This document shows, one piece after another, positions 1 through 12,140 of a stretch of 64,000 nucleotides of DNA. Source of the DNA: Rhyzopertha dominica (lineage: Eukaryota > Arthropoda > Insecta > Coleoptera > Bostrichidae). The stretch spans positions 41,316,257 to 41,380,256 of the forward strand of contig QCXZ01000003.1 of the NCBI GenBank assembly GCA_025024175.1, read 5' to 3'. A model generated the notes under the pieces. It was not told the DNA's origin and ran no database searches. It was given only the letters and a program-made list of their open reading frames with translations. The position numbers were made by a program, and so were the translations under genes. Numbering within the stretch: the first letter of the stretch is position 1; every line of letters begins with the position of its first letter.

Positions 1-3000
1 GTACGCGTTACGGTGCTAAATAGGCTCCTAGCAAATGACAAAGGACACGGTTTGTGCGGAAACCGTCTACCCCATTATAACACGTGACATGAAGTTAAGT
101 CCAGGAACTAACGGAACTAAGGAACTAGTTCCTCATCCGGACCGAGAATTAAGAAACTAGTTTCCTTCAAGGTACTAAATGCCCCACCTCTAATCTCCTC
201 ACTTTTGCCCTTTGGGTCCTAACCTCCGCCCCCTCCTTTCCATGGCAGAGCACACTTCGTTAAAACTCGCGAGCTTGGACCTCGAGCTGTGTAGAAATGC
301 ATGTAGGTGAGTCAACCGTTGCCACCCCCCAGATAATAAACGTAAGCATTGTAATCTAATAGATTTCGTTGGGAGGCAGGGGATGATCGGCCAGTGCGAA
401 AACAACTTGGCCGGGATACTTGTCGTTCTGGGAATCGAAAAGGGCACTCATAGTGAGGGTGTAGAACACGTCAACGACATGGACGAAGGGCTGAAATTGG
501 TCGTTGAGACGAATGCTTGGTGGTTGCGATGACAGTAATGATCGACTTCATCAAATATGCTGGAGCAGACGTTGAAGTGATAATGGTCCTTATATTATTC
601 ATCACCGAATATAAGAAGTTGAATGTGAAGTTGCTCACTGTGCTAGAAGAAGACTTCGTGTAACAGATCCATCATTTTTGTTAAATAAGTATAAGCTTTT
701 GCTTTTCAAAGTTATGAAATTTCTTTAATAACATGAATAAACTTGAAACAATCTAGTTCGTGAGTCGAGTACTTAGACTTAATTTCCTACTCAAAATAAA
801 ACATGAGCCTAATAAATATATTACTTATTTGAAGGCTTATTTTTACTTATAGGTATAAATATTTCAAAGGCGACATAAAGAAGCTTTTTATATATTCTAT
901 ATTCGTTATGCACTACATTAAACTGACAGAAAAACATACATACATGTATAGATAATACAGCAGGGCCTGCACGTTCATTACGCAATATGTATAGGCAACG
1001 CCAAAAGATAGGTGAGATATAGGTTGTCCAAGAAAATGTAATATGCTTAAGCGCACTACAAAATTTCTTAGCGTAAAGCGATAGTTGTTCATTGGTAATA
1101 TTTTAAAATAAAAAGCTAGTAGTTATCGGCATAAAATTAACTCTGGGTCTATAGTGTAACTCTATACAACCCTAAATTATTATACAGTATGTTGCCTTTC
1201 AGAAGGACTGCATCTAAGCAATGAGTTTGTGATCATAAATAGCGTACAGTGCCAGTGAAGTTTTGTCACTGAAAAAGTTTGTTTTGTAGAAATTAGAGTT
1301 TGTTGCATTCTACAGCGTGTAACATGAAGGACGCATTAGTGTAAAGCGCAAATCAAATTATATGCAAATATCACATTGAAATTTAAACCGAGCTGTCGAA
1401 TTATGGCGGGCGGGGTAAAGCTCCGTTTTTAAACTCAAATTTCAATGGACTGGATAATGGAACTTTCCTCTACTTGCTCCATTACTAAAAAAATTGATGT
1501 CGCATTTAGTGCTAAACTATAGTGCGGTCCAGAAAGGAAGTCTCACCTTAGGAATGTAACATCGTCTACAATTTGAGCGGAGCGAACCGCATGGGTGGGC
1601 CATGATTAATGGCGCGGGCATGCCAATCTGTCTGCTTTACTGGCGAGCACTTAATTTAGGTTATTAATACTCCTCCAAGTTGACAATCCAAAACATTTCG
1701 CAAATTGAACATTATATAAATGCAGGTAAATAAAGAATATACCGTGCTAATTTATTTAATATGTGTTTCTTAAAATAACAATATACCGTGCGTTCCAGTT
1801 AAAACGAAACAAGTCAACTCTTGTTTGTAATTCCCCCGCTCCCTACCACATGACACTTTAAAAAATTCGAATGGGAAGGGAAGTCACCTGAACCCGCATT
1901 GAAAGGGTCTAAAGGCCTGAAGAGGAATCAGTAAGTGTATGTTTTAATATATATAATCGTATAATCCACTAATGCGTAGAACATCCGACATGCGACAGTC
2001 TGATCTAGAATGTTGGTCATAAAAGACTATGACGTCCATTTAAAGAGATTTTTGTTCTATGTAGATTTTTTTTAAACTTGTTTAGTTTTAAGATTGTGTA
2101 AGAAGTGCTTTTCCTCTATGCACATCGATATTCTTTGAAAATATACCCAATAAACAGACATACGACTGTCATTATAACTATACTTTAGAGTACAAATGTA
2201 ATAAAATCGTGCTTTTTGGGACAAAGTACTATGCTTGATATATCTAAAACGCTCTGATGGGAGAGTTTATCCTCACAATTATTATATATGTTTTTCATAT
2301 CTGGAACCGTTAAGCATGCTTAAGCAGTTGTTCACCAAAAGAATATAAAAAATATGTTTAATTAGCTGCTAAAAATAGTTGAGGTTCATGTAACAAGCAC
2401 AATGGATGACAATGGAAATGGAATACATCCTTAATATGTGTTCAATTTAAAAAAGTCGTCAAGTCGTTGATGACTACAACATAACATTTTCACAAAAATA
2501 TTTTGACGTGGCAGTTATAATTTGAAATTAAATTACTATAATGTAATAAAAGATTTTCGTGCTCAACCTTCCATAGCGCAGCCGTCTTTAGGGGAAGGCC
2601 AGCAGCGCTCTTACGTCCGATCTACTCGGAAACGTTTTTGTTTTGCTTAATTACTTAAAGGCAAGTGTCATAAAAAGTTGTGTTTTGATCTAACGTGAAT
2701 AACAATGATACGAAAAATATGATTTTTATTTAGTTAATGTACAAGTACAAATATTGCAAAAAGCATAGTAAACGACAACCAAAACTAAAGAAAAATAAAA
2801 AATTGACTTATAAGAACAATTTACAGTATTTAACATTAAATAAAACCATGAATTATGGACACTATGATTACAATCAAAGAACACAATGCGAGAGTCCAAC
2901 AATTTATTTTATCGTTCAAAAAATGGATATACTATGGTGAACAATTCTTTAGTTAACATACATTGTTACTTTTATTTGTTGGTTACCACTACCCTCCTAT

Positions 3001-4544
3001 CAACAACAGGCCTATGTTGCACATCCAGTTTATAAATAAGAACGTACAGAGTGGTTACAGTTTAAATATAAAATCTAGTTCATAATTTCGTCTTTATATT
3101 AATATTTTTCTTGTAACTTTTATAATTCTTGATGGCTTCTGCAATTTATTTTCTTTCTTCNAGATACTTCTACTTACATTTACATATTTACATGTGTATA
3201 TTAAGGTAGTATGGCAAGTTAGAAAATAGAGTTCTTAACATNTACTGTTCTACTACCGAAGTTTATATCGGCGAAAATTGAAACAGAAATTAATCAGTTC
3301 AATGAGAAAAGTCTGTTTTANAAAAGGAAGCCGTGGCAACTGCTTTCCCTAAATTTTTCCCTAAACTAGATGTGCAACATATAGCCTTGCTACTTATATG
3401 CTTTTCGTATCATTGCTATTCACTTTGCAGCAAAACAAACACTTTCATTTAAGTAATTAAGCAAAAACGAAAACCTCCGATTTGATAGACGTAAGTGCGC
3501 TGTTGCCAGTTGCAGTGGACTTGGTCTTCCACTAAATACGGCAATGATTCGGCGCAACAGTTAATGGTCAAAAAAAGGTGCGAAATACAGAAACACGGGG
3601 GTAATTGGGAAACAGGTAATAAGTTGACAAACTGCGACGTCTGTCAACCGTGTACTCGTATATTTTTCGTGTTTATACATTGATTGTAGGTGGTTCAGAT
3701 TTAGCCAAATAGGAGTAATTTAGGTAGAAACTGAGCACCGGGCCGTTTAAAAATTAATAATTTGTCAATATACTTCAACTGTGATTGACGTGCGTACTAA
3801 GAATACGTCAATCAAACGCTTCAACATAACCTCACTTTGCCTCAACAAAGAGACAAGACGTGTCTATGGTGTCAACCATGACTTTTAAATGAAGTTGTCT
3901 TACTAGTACTTTTTGAATGCCGGAAAAGTACACCATACAATGTACGTATTGTTTTGAGGAGTCCATTTCAACGCAAATAGCGCTAAAAAGTTTGTTACTG
4001 AACAATAAATAAAGATCTTGTAAAAATATAATTTAACCGCTATAAAGCAGCCACTAGTCAGCACCGCAACATATCGCACAAACAACAAAAACGTTCTAAC
4101 TGATCTTCGTAATTTTTAATCCTGCATACATTTTTTGCATATTAGAGGAGCCTCAGAATCTTTTTCACAAGTTTTTGTGATAAGACTATGGTTATTATTT
4201 GTATATCATTCCCGCAAGCATTTAGTAATGGGATACATTATTTTCTCCCCACATATTTGTTCTAAAATCCTGACGGCACCCCCCGCGTGGCTGTAACATT
4301 TTTAATCACCTCAGCTCCCTTTTTCGAGACGATAATCAGTATTTGGTTTCACATCCTCCACCCATTTAGCCGGTGATGTACAGCTTGGGCAGGTAGTCAG
4401 GCGAGCGAGGGACCGAGAAGAAAAAAAGCAACCACCGAAAGATGTTTTTCAATTTGTTAACGAAACGGGCTCCCCACGGACACTACGTTCTCGTTTACCG
4501 CGCCGAAAACATGCAGGTTGCGGTTTCTCACATGAGACCGGAAA
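1..4544. repeat. Copy A of a 4.5-kb near-identical duplication
   Basis: The sequence from the first base matches the stretch starting at 4980 almost base for base, in the same order and orientation, up to the shared end CATGAGACCGGAAA. Most differences are one-base insertions or deletions, many in homopolymers, plus isolated N bases and a few substitutions. Copy A stops exactly where a 100-N gap begins. This is what two overlapping contig ends look like when an assembler places them side by side, or what two haplotypes look like when both are kept. A true tandem duplication is less likely because the break coincides with the gap. No gene is recognised inside. Confidence 0.95.
2581..3542. mobile_element. 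Non-autonomous element with long inverted repeats (in copy A)
   Basis: The left segment 2581-2720 and the right segment 3360-3542 are inverted copies. Shared blocks are GCCGTCTTTAGGGGAAGG against GCCGTATTTAGTGGAAGA, then CAGCGCTCTTACGT against CAGCGCACTTACGT, then GCTTAATTACTTAA, then CAATGATACGAAAA. The arms are about 75-80% alike by eye, with a 13-bp length difference near the outer end. The centre is AT-rich with no transposase-like frame. This fits an old MITE or foldback-type DNA transposon. Superfamily and target duplication could not be fixed by eye. Confidence 0.6.
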
Positions 4545-4644
4545 NNNNNNNNNNNNNNNNNNNNNNNNNNNNNNNNNNNNNNNNNNNNNNNNNNNNNNNN
4601 NNNNNNNNNNNNNNNNNNNNNNNNNNNNNNNNNNNNNNNNNNNN
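4545..4644. other. Scaffold gap of 100 N
   Basis: A run of exactly 100 N bases. That round length is the usual placeholder for a gap of unknown size, so real distance across it is unknown. Confidence 0.99.
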
Positions 4645-4979
4645 TTAAGGGTGTACTTTTTTATTCATTAATCATTATGCATTATGCATTATTTAACAAA
4701 GTCATGCCGACAAGTGCTGCTGCCGGAGTAAATAATATGCACAGCCTATGCGCCTTTATATGTTTTGGCCTGGCACCTGTAAGAATAAACAAATTGTTGG
4801 TGACCTGTATCTTCGATACAACCGCAATTTAAACGTGGCCACATCTGATGAATTGTAGAAAGATTTAAGACTTTTGTTTAAATATTTTTCAGTATTTACA
4901 TTTCGTTATTTATGTAATAATATTAACAAACATCAATTATGCGTTAACAAATCTCGTATATAATTCCTTGTCGCACCCC
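4645..4979. other. Start of the right-hand contig, no gene seen
   Basis: This 335-bp stretch lies between the gap and copy B and is not repeated in the window. It is AT-rich, with short direct repeats of ATTATGC near 4675-4690. If the two copies are one locus assembled twice, the bases just left of window position 1 should match this stretch. Confidence 0.8.
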
Positions 4980-6898
4980 GTACGCGTTACGGTGCTAAAT
5001 AGGCTCCTAGCAAATGACAAAGGACACGGTTTGTGCGGAAACCGTCTACCCCATTATAACACGTGACATGAAAGTTAAGTCCAGGAACTAACGGAACTAA
5101 GGAACTAGTTCCTCATCCCGGACCGAGACTTAAGGAACTAGTTTCCTTCAAGGTACTAAATGTCCCACCTCTAATCTCCTCACTTTTGCCCTTCGGCGTC
5201 CTAACCTCCGCCCCTCTCCTTTCCATGGCAGAGCACACTTCGTTAAAACTCGCGAGCTTGGACCTCGAGCTGTGTAGAAATGCATGTAGGTGAGTCAAAC
5301 CGTTGCCCACCCCCCCAGATAATAAACGTAAGCATTGTAATCTAATAGATTTCGTTGGGAGGCAGGGATGATCGGCCAGTGCGAAAACAACTTGGCCGGG
5401 ATATTTGTCCGTTCTGGAATCGAAAAGTGGCACTCATAGTGAGGGTGTAGAACACGTCAACGACAATGGACCGAAGGGCTGAAATTGGGTCGTGAGACGA
5501 ATGCTTGGTGGTTGCGATGACAGATGATCGACTTCATCAAATATGCTGGAGCAGACGTTGAAGTAATAATGGTCCTTATATTATTCATCACCGAATATAA
5601 GAAGTTGAATGTGAAGTTGCTCACTGTGCTAGAAGAAGACTTCGTTGTAACAGAATCCATCATGTTTTGTTAAATAAGTATAAGCTTTGCTTTTCAAAGT
5701 TATGAAATTTCTTTAATACATGAATAACTTGAAACAAATCTAGTTCGTGAGTCGAGTAACTTAGACTTAATTTCCTACTCAAAATAAAACATGAGCCTAA
5801 TAAATATATTACTTATTTGAAGGCTTATTTTATTATAGGTATAATATTTTCAAAGGCGACATAAGAAGCTTTTTATATATTCTATATTCGTTATGCACTA
5901 CATTAAACTGACAGAAAAACATACATAACATGTATAGATAATACAGCAGGGCCTGCACGTTCATTACGCAATATGTATAGGCAACGCCAAAAGGATAGGT
6001 GAGATATAGGTTGTCCAAGAAAATGTAATATGCTTAAGCGCACTACAAAATTTCTTAGCGTAAAGCGATAGTTGTTCATTGGTAATATTTTAAAATAAAA
6101 AGCTAGTAGTTATCGGCAATAAAATTAACTCTGGGTCTATAGTGTAACTCTATACAAACCCTAAATTNTTATACAGTATGTTGCCTTTCAGAAGGACTGC
6201 ATCTAAGCAATGAGTTTGTGATCACAAATAGCGTACAGTGCCAGTGAAGTTTTGTCACTGAAAAAGTTTGTTTTGTAGAAATTAGAGTTTGTTGCATTCT
6301 ACAGCGTGTAACATGAAGGACGCATTAGTGTAAAGCGCAAATCAAATTATATGCAAATATCACATTGAAATTTAAAACCGAGCTGTCGAATTATGGCGGG
6401 CGGGGTAAAGCTCCGTTTTTAAACTCAAATTTCAATGGACTGGATAATGGAACTTTCCTCTACTTGTCCATTACTAAAAAATTGATGTCGCATTTAGTGC
6501 TAAACTATAGTGCGGTCCAGAAAGGAAGTCTCACCTTAGGAATGTAACATCGTCTACAATTTGAGCGGAGCGAACCGCATGGGTGGGCCATGATTAATGG
6601 CGCGGGGCATGCCAATCTGTCTGCTTTACTGGCGAGCACTTAATTTAGGTTATTAATACTCCTCCAAGTTGACAATCCAAAAACATTTCGCAAATTGAAC
6701 ATTATATAAATGCAGGTAAATAAAGAATATACCGTGCTAATTTATTTAATATGTGTTTCTTAAAATAACAATATACCGTGCGTTCCAGTTAAAACGAAAC
6801 AAGTCAACTCTTGTTTGTAATTCCCCCGCTCCCTACCACATGACACTTTAAAAAATTCGAATGGGAAGGGAAGTCACCTGAACCGCATTGGAAAGGGT

Positions 6899-7291
6899 CT
6901 AAAGGCCTGAAGAGGAATCAGTAAGTGTATGTTTAATATATATAATCGTATAATCCACTAATGCGTAGAACATCCGACATGCGACAGTCTGATCTAGAAT
7001 GTTGGTCATAAAAAGACTATGACGTCCATTTAAAGAGATTTTTTGTTCTATGTAGATTTTTTTAAACTTGTTTAGTTTTAAGATTGTGTAAGAAGTGCTT
7101 TTTCCTCTATGCACATCGATATTCTTTGGAAAATATACCCAAATAAACAGACATACGACTGTCATTATAACTATACTTAGAGTACAAATGTAATAAAATC
7201 GTGCTTTTTGGGACAAAGTACTATGCTTGATATATCTAAAACGCTCTGATGGGAGAGGTTTATCCTCACAATTATTATATATGTTTTTCAT
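6899..7291 (-). CDS. Doubtful 130-codon open frame with one hydrophobic segment
   Basis: This is among the longest ATG frames without a mobile-element signature. It has one hydrophobic run near residues 33-54 (ICTLSIVIMTVVCLFIWVYF) that could be a membrane segment. I recognise no domain. In copy A the same region is broken by several one-base indels. If those are assembly errors they say nothing about coding; if real they argue against a gene. Composition is ordinary for AT-rich non-coding DNA and there is no splice or promoter support. I would not annotate it as a gene without transcript evidence. Confidence 0.12.
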   Translation of the reverse strand: MKNIYNNCEDKPLPSERFRYIKHSTLSQKARFYYICTLSIVIMTVVCLFIWVYFPKNIDVHRGKSTSYTILKLNKFKKIYIEQKISLNGRHSLFMTNILDQTVACRMFYALVDYTIIYIKHTLTDSSSGL

Positions 7292-7570
7292 ATCTGGAAC
7301 CGTTAAGCATGCTTAAGCAGTTGTTCACCAAAAGATATAAAAAATATGTTTAATTAGCTGCTAAAAATAGTTGAGGTTCATGTAACAAGCACAATGGATG
7401 ACAATGGAAATGGAATACATCCTTAATATGTGTTCATTTAAAAAAGTCGTCAAGTCGTTGATGACTACAACATAACATTTTCACAAAAATATTTTGACGT
7501 GGCAGTTATAATTTGAATTAAATTACTATAATGTAATAAAAGATTTTCGTGCTCAACCTTCCATAGCGCA

Positions 7571-8535
7571 GCCGTCTTTAGGGGAAGGCCAGCAGCGCTC
7601 TTACGTCCGATCTACTCGGAAACGTTTTTGTTTTGCTTAATTACTTAAAGGCAAGTGTCATAAAAAGTTGTGTTTTGATCTAACGTGAATAACAATGATA
7701 CGAAAAATATGATTTTTATTTAGTTAATGTACAAGTACAAATATTGCAAAAAGCATAGTAAACGACAACCAAAACTAAAGAAAAATAAAAAATTGACTTA
7801 TAAGAACAATTTACAGTATTTAACATTAAATAAAACCATGAATTATGGACACTATGATTACAATCAAAGAACACAATGCGAGAGTCCAACAATTTATTTT
7901 ATCGTTACAAAGAAATGGATATACTATGGTGAACAATTCTTTAGTTAACATACATTGTTACTTTTATTTGTTGGTTACCACTACCCTCCTATCAACAACA
8001 GGCCTATGTTGNACATCCAGTTTATAAATAAGAACGTACAGAGTGGTTACAGTTTAAATATAAAATCTAGTTCATAATTTCGTCTTTATATTAATATTTT
8101 TCTTGTAACTTTTATAATTCTTGATGGCTTCTGCAATTTATTTTCTTTCTTCAAGATACTTCTACTTACATTTACATATTTACATGTGTATATTAAGGTA
8201 GGATGGCAAGTTAGAAAATAGAGTTCTTAACATTTACTGTTCTACTACCGAAGTTTATATCGGCGAAAATTGAAACAGAAATTAATTATTTCAATGAGAA
8301 AAGTCTGTTTTATAAAAGGAAGCCGTGGCAACTGCTTTCCCTAAATTTTTCCCTAAACTAGATGTGCAACATATAGCCTTGCTACTTATATGCTTTTCGT
8401 ATCATTGCTATTCACTTTGCAGCAAAACAAACACTTTCATTTAAGTAATTAAGCAAAAACGAAAACCTCCGATTTGATAGGACGTAAGTGCGCTGTTGCC
8501 AGTTGCAGTGGACTTGGTCTTCCACTAAATACGGC
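7571..8535. mobile_element. Non-autonomous element with long inverted repeats (in copy B)
   Basis: This is the same element as at 2581-3542, inside the second copy of the 4.5-kb duplication, so it is not an independent insertion. The inverted arms are about 7571-7710 and 8353-8535. The inner sequence has short ATG frames rich in Lys, Tyr and Asn, which is what AT-rich non-coding DNA gives. Confidence 0.6.
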
Positions 8536-8775
8536 AATGATTCGGCGCAACAGTTAATGGTCAAAAAAAGGTGCGAAATACAGAAACACGGGGGTAATTG
8601 GGAAACAGGTAATAAGTTGACAAACTGCGACGTCTGTCAACCGTGTACTCGTATATTTTTCGTGTTTTATACATTGATTGTAGGTGGTTCAGATTTAGCC
8701 AAATAGGAGTAATTTAGGTAGAAACTGAGCCCCGGGCCGTTTAAAAATTAATAATTTGTCAATATACTTCAACTG

Positions 8776-8810
8776 TTGATTGACGTGCGTACTAAGAATA
8801 CGTCAATCAA
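8776..8810. repeat. Perfect 11-bp hairpin
   Basis: TTGATTGACGT at 8776-8786 and its reverse complement ACGTCAATCAA at 8800-8810 enclose a 13-base spacer. The copy A counterpart near 3785-3815 has the same structure with a one-base change at the end. It could be a small palindromic element or a protein site; nothing else shows its role. Confidence 0.6.
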
Positions 8811-9540
8811 CGCTTCAACATAACCTCACTTTGCCTCAACAAAGAGACAAGACGTGTCTATGGTGTCAACCATGACTTTTAAATGAAGTTGTCTTACTAG
8901 TACTTTTTGAATGCCGGAAAAGTACACCATACAATGTACGTATTGTTTTTGAGGAGTCCATTTCAACGCAAATAGCGCTAAAAAGTTTGTTACTGAACAA
9001 TAAATAAAGATCTTGTAAAATATAATTTTAACCGCTATAAAGCAGCCACTAGTCAGCACCGCAACATATCGCACAAACAACAAAAACGTTCTAAAGCTGA
9101 TCTTCGTAATTTTTAATCCTGCATACATTTTTTGCATATTAGAGGAGCCTCAGAATCTTTTTCACAAGTTTTTGTGATAAGACTATGGTTATTATTTGTA
9201 TATCATTCCCGCAGCATTTAGTAATGGGATACATTATTTTCTCCCCACATATTTGTTCTAAAATCCTGACGGCACCCCCCGCGTGGCTGTAACATTTTTA
9301 ATCACCTCAGCTCCCTTTTTCGAGACGGTAATCAGTATTTGGTTTCACATCCTCCACCCATTTAGCCGGTGATGTACAGCTTGGGCAGGTAGTCAGGCGA
9401 GCGAGGGACCGAGAAGAAAAAAAGCAACCACCGAAAGATGTTTTTCAATTTGTTAACGAAACGGGCTCCCCACGGACACTACGTTCTCGTTTACCGCGCC
9501 GAAAACATGCAGGTTGCGGTTTCTCACATGAGACCGGAAA

Positions 9541-10417
9541 TCCGGATTTGCGGCACATGGGCGTAGACCAAGTGCCTTTCTGAAAAGATACTTCTGCTTA
9601 TTGGCAATCAGTTTGGCAGCAAGTTTGTTCAGTTTGACGTTTTGGAAAATATTTGTTCATTATTCGAAGGCTGCTGGCAAAGAGAAAGGCTGTACTTTCA
9701 TTCATATTTCTTACTATTCTGCAATTGAGATTTAAGCTTTAAACCCATGCAAGTGTAGTACTAATCTGCATCAATTCAAATTTTTTGCAAACTAGCATAC
9801 ATTATCATCATCATAGGAACAGTATTGTTCTATTATTCTTACTTATGTATAAAAAGTGACCAGAAAGTTAATTGGAAGTAAAGCAAATTATGTGCTTTCC
9901 ATATATAAGAGAAAAAATGACGAACATCAGATTTCAAGGAAATACATTTAGGGATGTGTATTATAAAAGAAGAAATCGCTGAAACAAAATTTCCGGTAGA
10001 AAGCGACAATATTATTTATGTGAAATGTGAAAATCGGATATTACTTTAATATTTGTGTACATTGCTATCTATCCCTTTCTATGCTACTAATACTAATCCC
10101 TAACATAATCCTGGTTTATTATATCAAATATGGTGTTCATTGCATTTGTAAACATACCAGGATTTTTTCCGGAGGGGGGGGGCAAAATAAAAAAAATATA
10201 TTAGCCGTATCTTACTGACAACTGAGGATAATGTATTAGTGTAACGATGTAAATGTGAATAATGCAATAGTAGGCTGGTATATTAAATAATAACAAAAAA
10301 ATCTAATACTAAACTTAAATTATTAACTATGTATACATTACAAAGCAATATTAAGTTTGCGTTTTTGCTTTGCTGGTTACTTTGATAGAAAATCATATGT
10401 CCATTAAAATAGCTGCG
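9541..10417. other. AT-rich stretch with no recognised content
   Basis: Between the duplication and the 0.7-kb inverted-repeat element I see no coding domain, inverted repeat or RNA gene. A run of G near 10171-10182 is the only compositional oddity. The ATG frame at 10027-10218 crosses it and looks like chance. Confidence 0.6.
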
Positions 10418-11118
10418 AGCTTTGGTTAGTTTCTATACTATCCAGTTAAATTACAAACTGACCAAGATTTGACGCCAAAGTACAAACCACAAGAAAATTT
10501 ATAGGGATTTTTGGTTAGTTTACAAACCATTCACGGCAGTTGGATAAAATGTAATACATAATAACCACCTGGTTAGTATATAAACCAATCACGGTGTCCT
10601 TAAACAACTGCACACACGCAAGGAATTTGAAATGTGCAGGCGACATTTTATAAAATTAGAAAATATTAAGACTGACACCAAAATAACATTACGAAGCGCT
10701 GCAGGAAAAGTTTCTGTAATTGGTTCGATTGTTATGTGCGATGTCAGTGCAAGAGAAGTTGCACAGGCAAAAAATGTAAATGTCTTGCATCCATATATAC
10801 GTTTAAGCGCAAAAATGCCACAACAGTACAACTTGCTCCAGTTAATAATAATTTATATTGTTATGGATTTTGCTTACTTTTAAGTAGTAACAATGTTATT
10901 TTGTACTATAAATAAACTTTGTTTTTGACCAAGAACTATTTTACCATCCTAAATTAAATTAACCATGAGATTAGCTATTTTAAATACTAACCAACGAGTT
11001 GGTTCGTAGGTACAGTTTGTAAGGTAACTGGATAGNATACAAACTAACCACAGTTTGTAACGGTACAAGTCTGTACAGTTTGTAAGGTAACTGGATAGTA
11101 TACAAACTATCCAAAGCT
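10418..11118. mobile_element. 0.7-kb DNA element with 43-bp TIRs and subterminal repeats
   Basis: The left arm 10418-10460 and the right arm 11076-11118 are inverted copies with about 4 mismatches in 43 bases; both start AGCTTTGG and end TTACAAACTG. A motif close to TTGGTTAGTTTATAAACCAA recurs inside at about 10513 and 10570. A 35-bp unit (TACAGTTTGTAAGGTAACTG and on) occurs twice in the right end, at 11011-11045 and 11074-11108. A further related palindrome lies just outside at about 11171-11215. Repeated subterminal motifs next to short TIRs are typical of transposase binding regions in several DNA transposon superfamilies. I cannot assign the superfamily. Confidence 0.6.
10632..10883 (+). 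CDS. Uncharacterised 83-codon frame inside the 0.7-kb element
   Basis: The frame starts at ATG and lies centrally between the repeats of the element. Its product is mixed in composition (MCRRHFIKLENIKTDTKITL at the start) and fairly basic, with no domain I recognise. A second, minus-strand frame of 80 codons overlaps it, so chance is a real possibility. If coding, it would be the only product of this element and too short to be a transposase. It may be the relic of one, or nothing. Confidence 0.15.
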   Translation: MCRRHFIKLENIKTDTKITLRSAAGKVSVIGSIVMCDVSAREVAQAKNVNVLHPYIRLSAKMPQQYNLLQLIIIYIVMDFAYF

Positions 11119-11455
11119 ATGGTTTTTTTTTAGCGGAATGATGATTTTCCTTCGATATAATCAGACGTTTGGCTGGTTTATATAATATTCAGTTAGTTTA
11201 TAGACTAACCAAGTAGTCACTTTTACCGTAATATAATATATATAAAAGCTTATGACCATTAAGCTACTGTAGAATACATATAAGTTTTTAAGTCTGAAGG
11301 TATAGAAAAAAAATACGTTCTGCAGTAGCTACAAACTCGGGAATGGTTAAAAGTATTTTACGTCGTAAATAATGGATAAATGATTTTCTTTACATATTTT
11401 TAAAAGTTCTATGGGGTCAGTATCAGTAGTGGTGTTATAAGATATTATTGTTTTA
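11119..11455. other. Spacer with one more copy of the subterminal palindrome
   Basis: The stretch holds TTAGTTTATAGACTAACCAA near 11193-11212, related to the motifs inside the element to the left. That could mean the true element end lies further right. Nothing else is seen. Confidence 0.4.
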
Positions 11456-11584
11456 AAGTCTGTCCAACGAGAAAATACATATCAGTGACAGTTATTGCCT
11501 ATCGTTTTAATGCACAAATATACTGTATTTTTTGTCTTTTTTATGTGGTCTGTCAAAATCTTCTCCTACTCGTTGGACAGACTT
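11456..11584. mobile_element. 129-bp MITE with 17-bp TIRs and TA duplication
   Basis: AAGTCTGTCCAACGAG at 11456-11471 is repeated in inverted form as CTCGTTGGACAGACTT, ending at 11584. TA dinucleotides flank both sides (11454-11455 and 11585-11586), matching a TA target duplication. Such size, TIRs and TA sites fit a Tc1/mariner-type MITE. There is no coding capacity; two ATG frames crossing it are chance. Confidence 0.7.
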
Positions 11585-12140
11585 TAGTTATTTATTGTGA
11601 ATTAAGGAAAATTGATGTTTCGTTTATCCATAAAATTATTTCAAAACAAAAGAAAACCTCAAGCTGAAAATTATTCTAACAGACAACAAATGAAACCTCA
11701 TGCCGAGGGGGGGACCACCAGTACCGCTTCTCAAACATACACTCAAACCTTCCTTTCTATAATACGTTGTCGCAAATCCATCAATTTGCCATTTCTGGTC
11801 GTCATTTAACAAGTGCTACCACTTCAATTACTTTTCCTCCATATTGTTACAATTCTTTTCCTGTCCTATTCTTCCACTTAAGTTTGTTTCAACTGAAGTT
11901 TATCTTGTTTCAGTTATGGTAAACACCAACTTTTTTTGGCAAATATTAAGTACCTATCTTTCTGGGAACACTTCCGTGAGATAACACTCTCCTTTTGTGA
12001 TTTTCTTGACCAGTTCCTTTGTTATTGATAGAGTAGGAAGGACCTAACCAGATGATATTCTCCTCGGCAGATTTTCAGCGCAAATATATTATCCTGGAAG
12101 ATTTAATAGAAAACGAAAGAATTTTCTTTTATGTCAGTTT
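11585..12140. other. No recognised content
   Basis: Pyrimidine-rich patches occur around 11815-11880, but there is no gene, repeat pair or RNA that I can support. Confidence 0.5.

Larger units (their letters stand above)
4980..9540. repeat. Copy B of the 4.5-kb near-identical duplication
   Basis: It begins GTACGCGTTACGG like copy A and ends at the same CCGGAAA, after which unique sequence continues. It is 17 bp longer than copy A because of scattered small indels. It runs on into the rest of the window, so it is the better reference version of this locus. It holds the TIR element at 7571-8535 and a perfect hairpin at 8776-8810. No recognised gene is present. Confidence 0.95.

Noticed and set aside
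5113..5433. 106-codon minus-strand frame in copy B and its shorter version at 199-447.
   Set aside because: No known domain, and the frame is altered by indels between the two copies; ordinary chance frame.
8826..9137. 103-codon minus-strand frame in copy B.
   Set aside because: Broken in copy A at 3903-4088, no domain, composition of AT-rich non-coding DNA.
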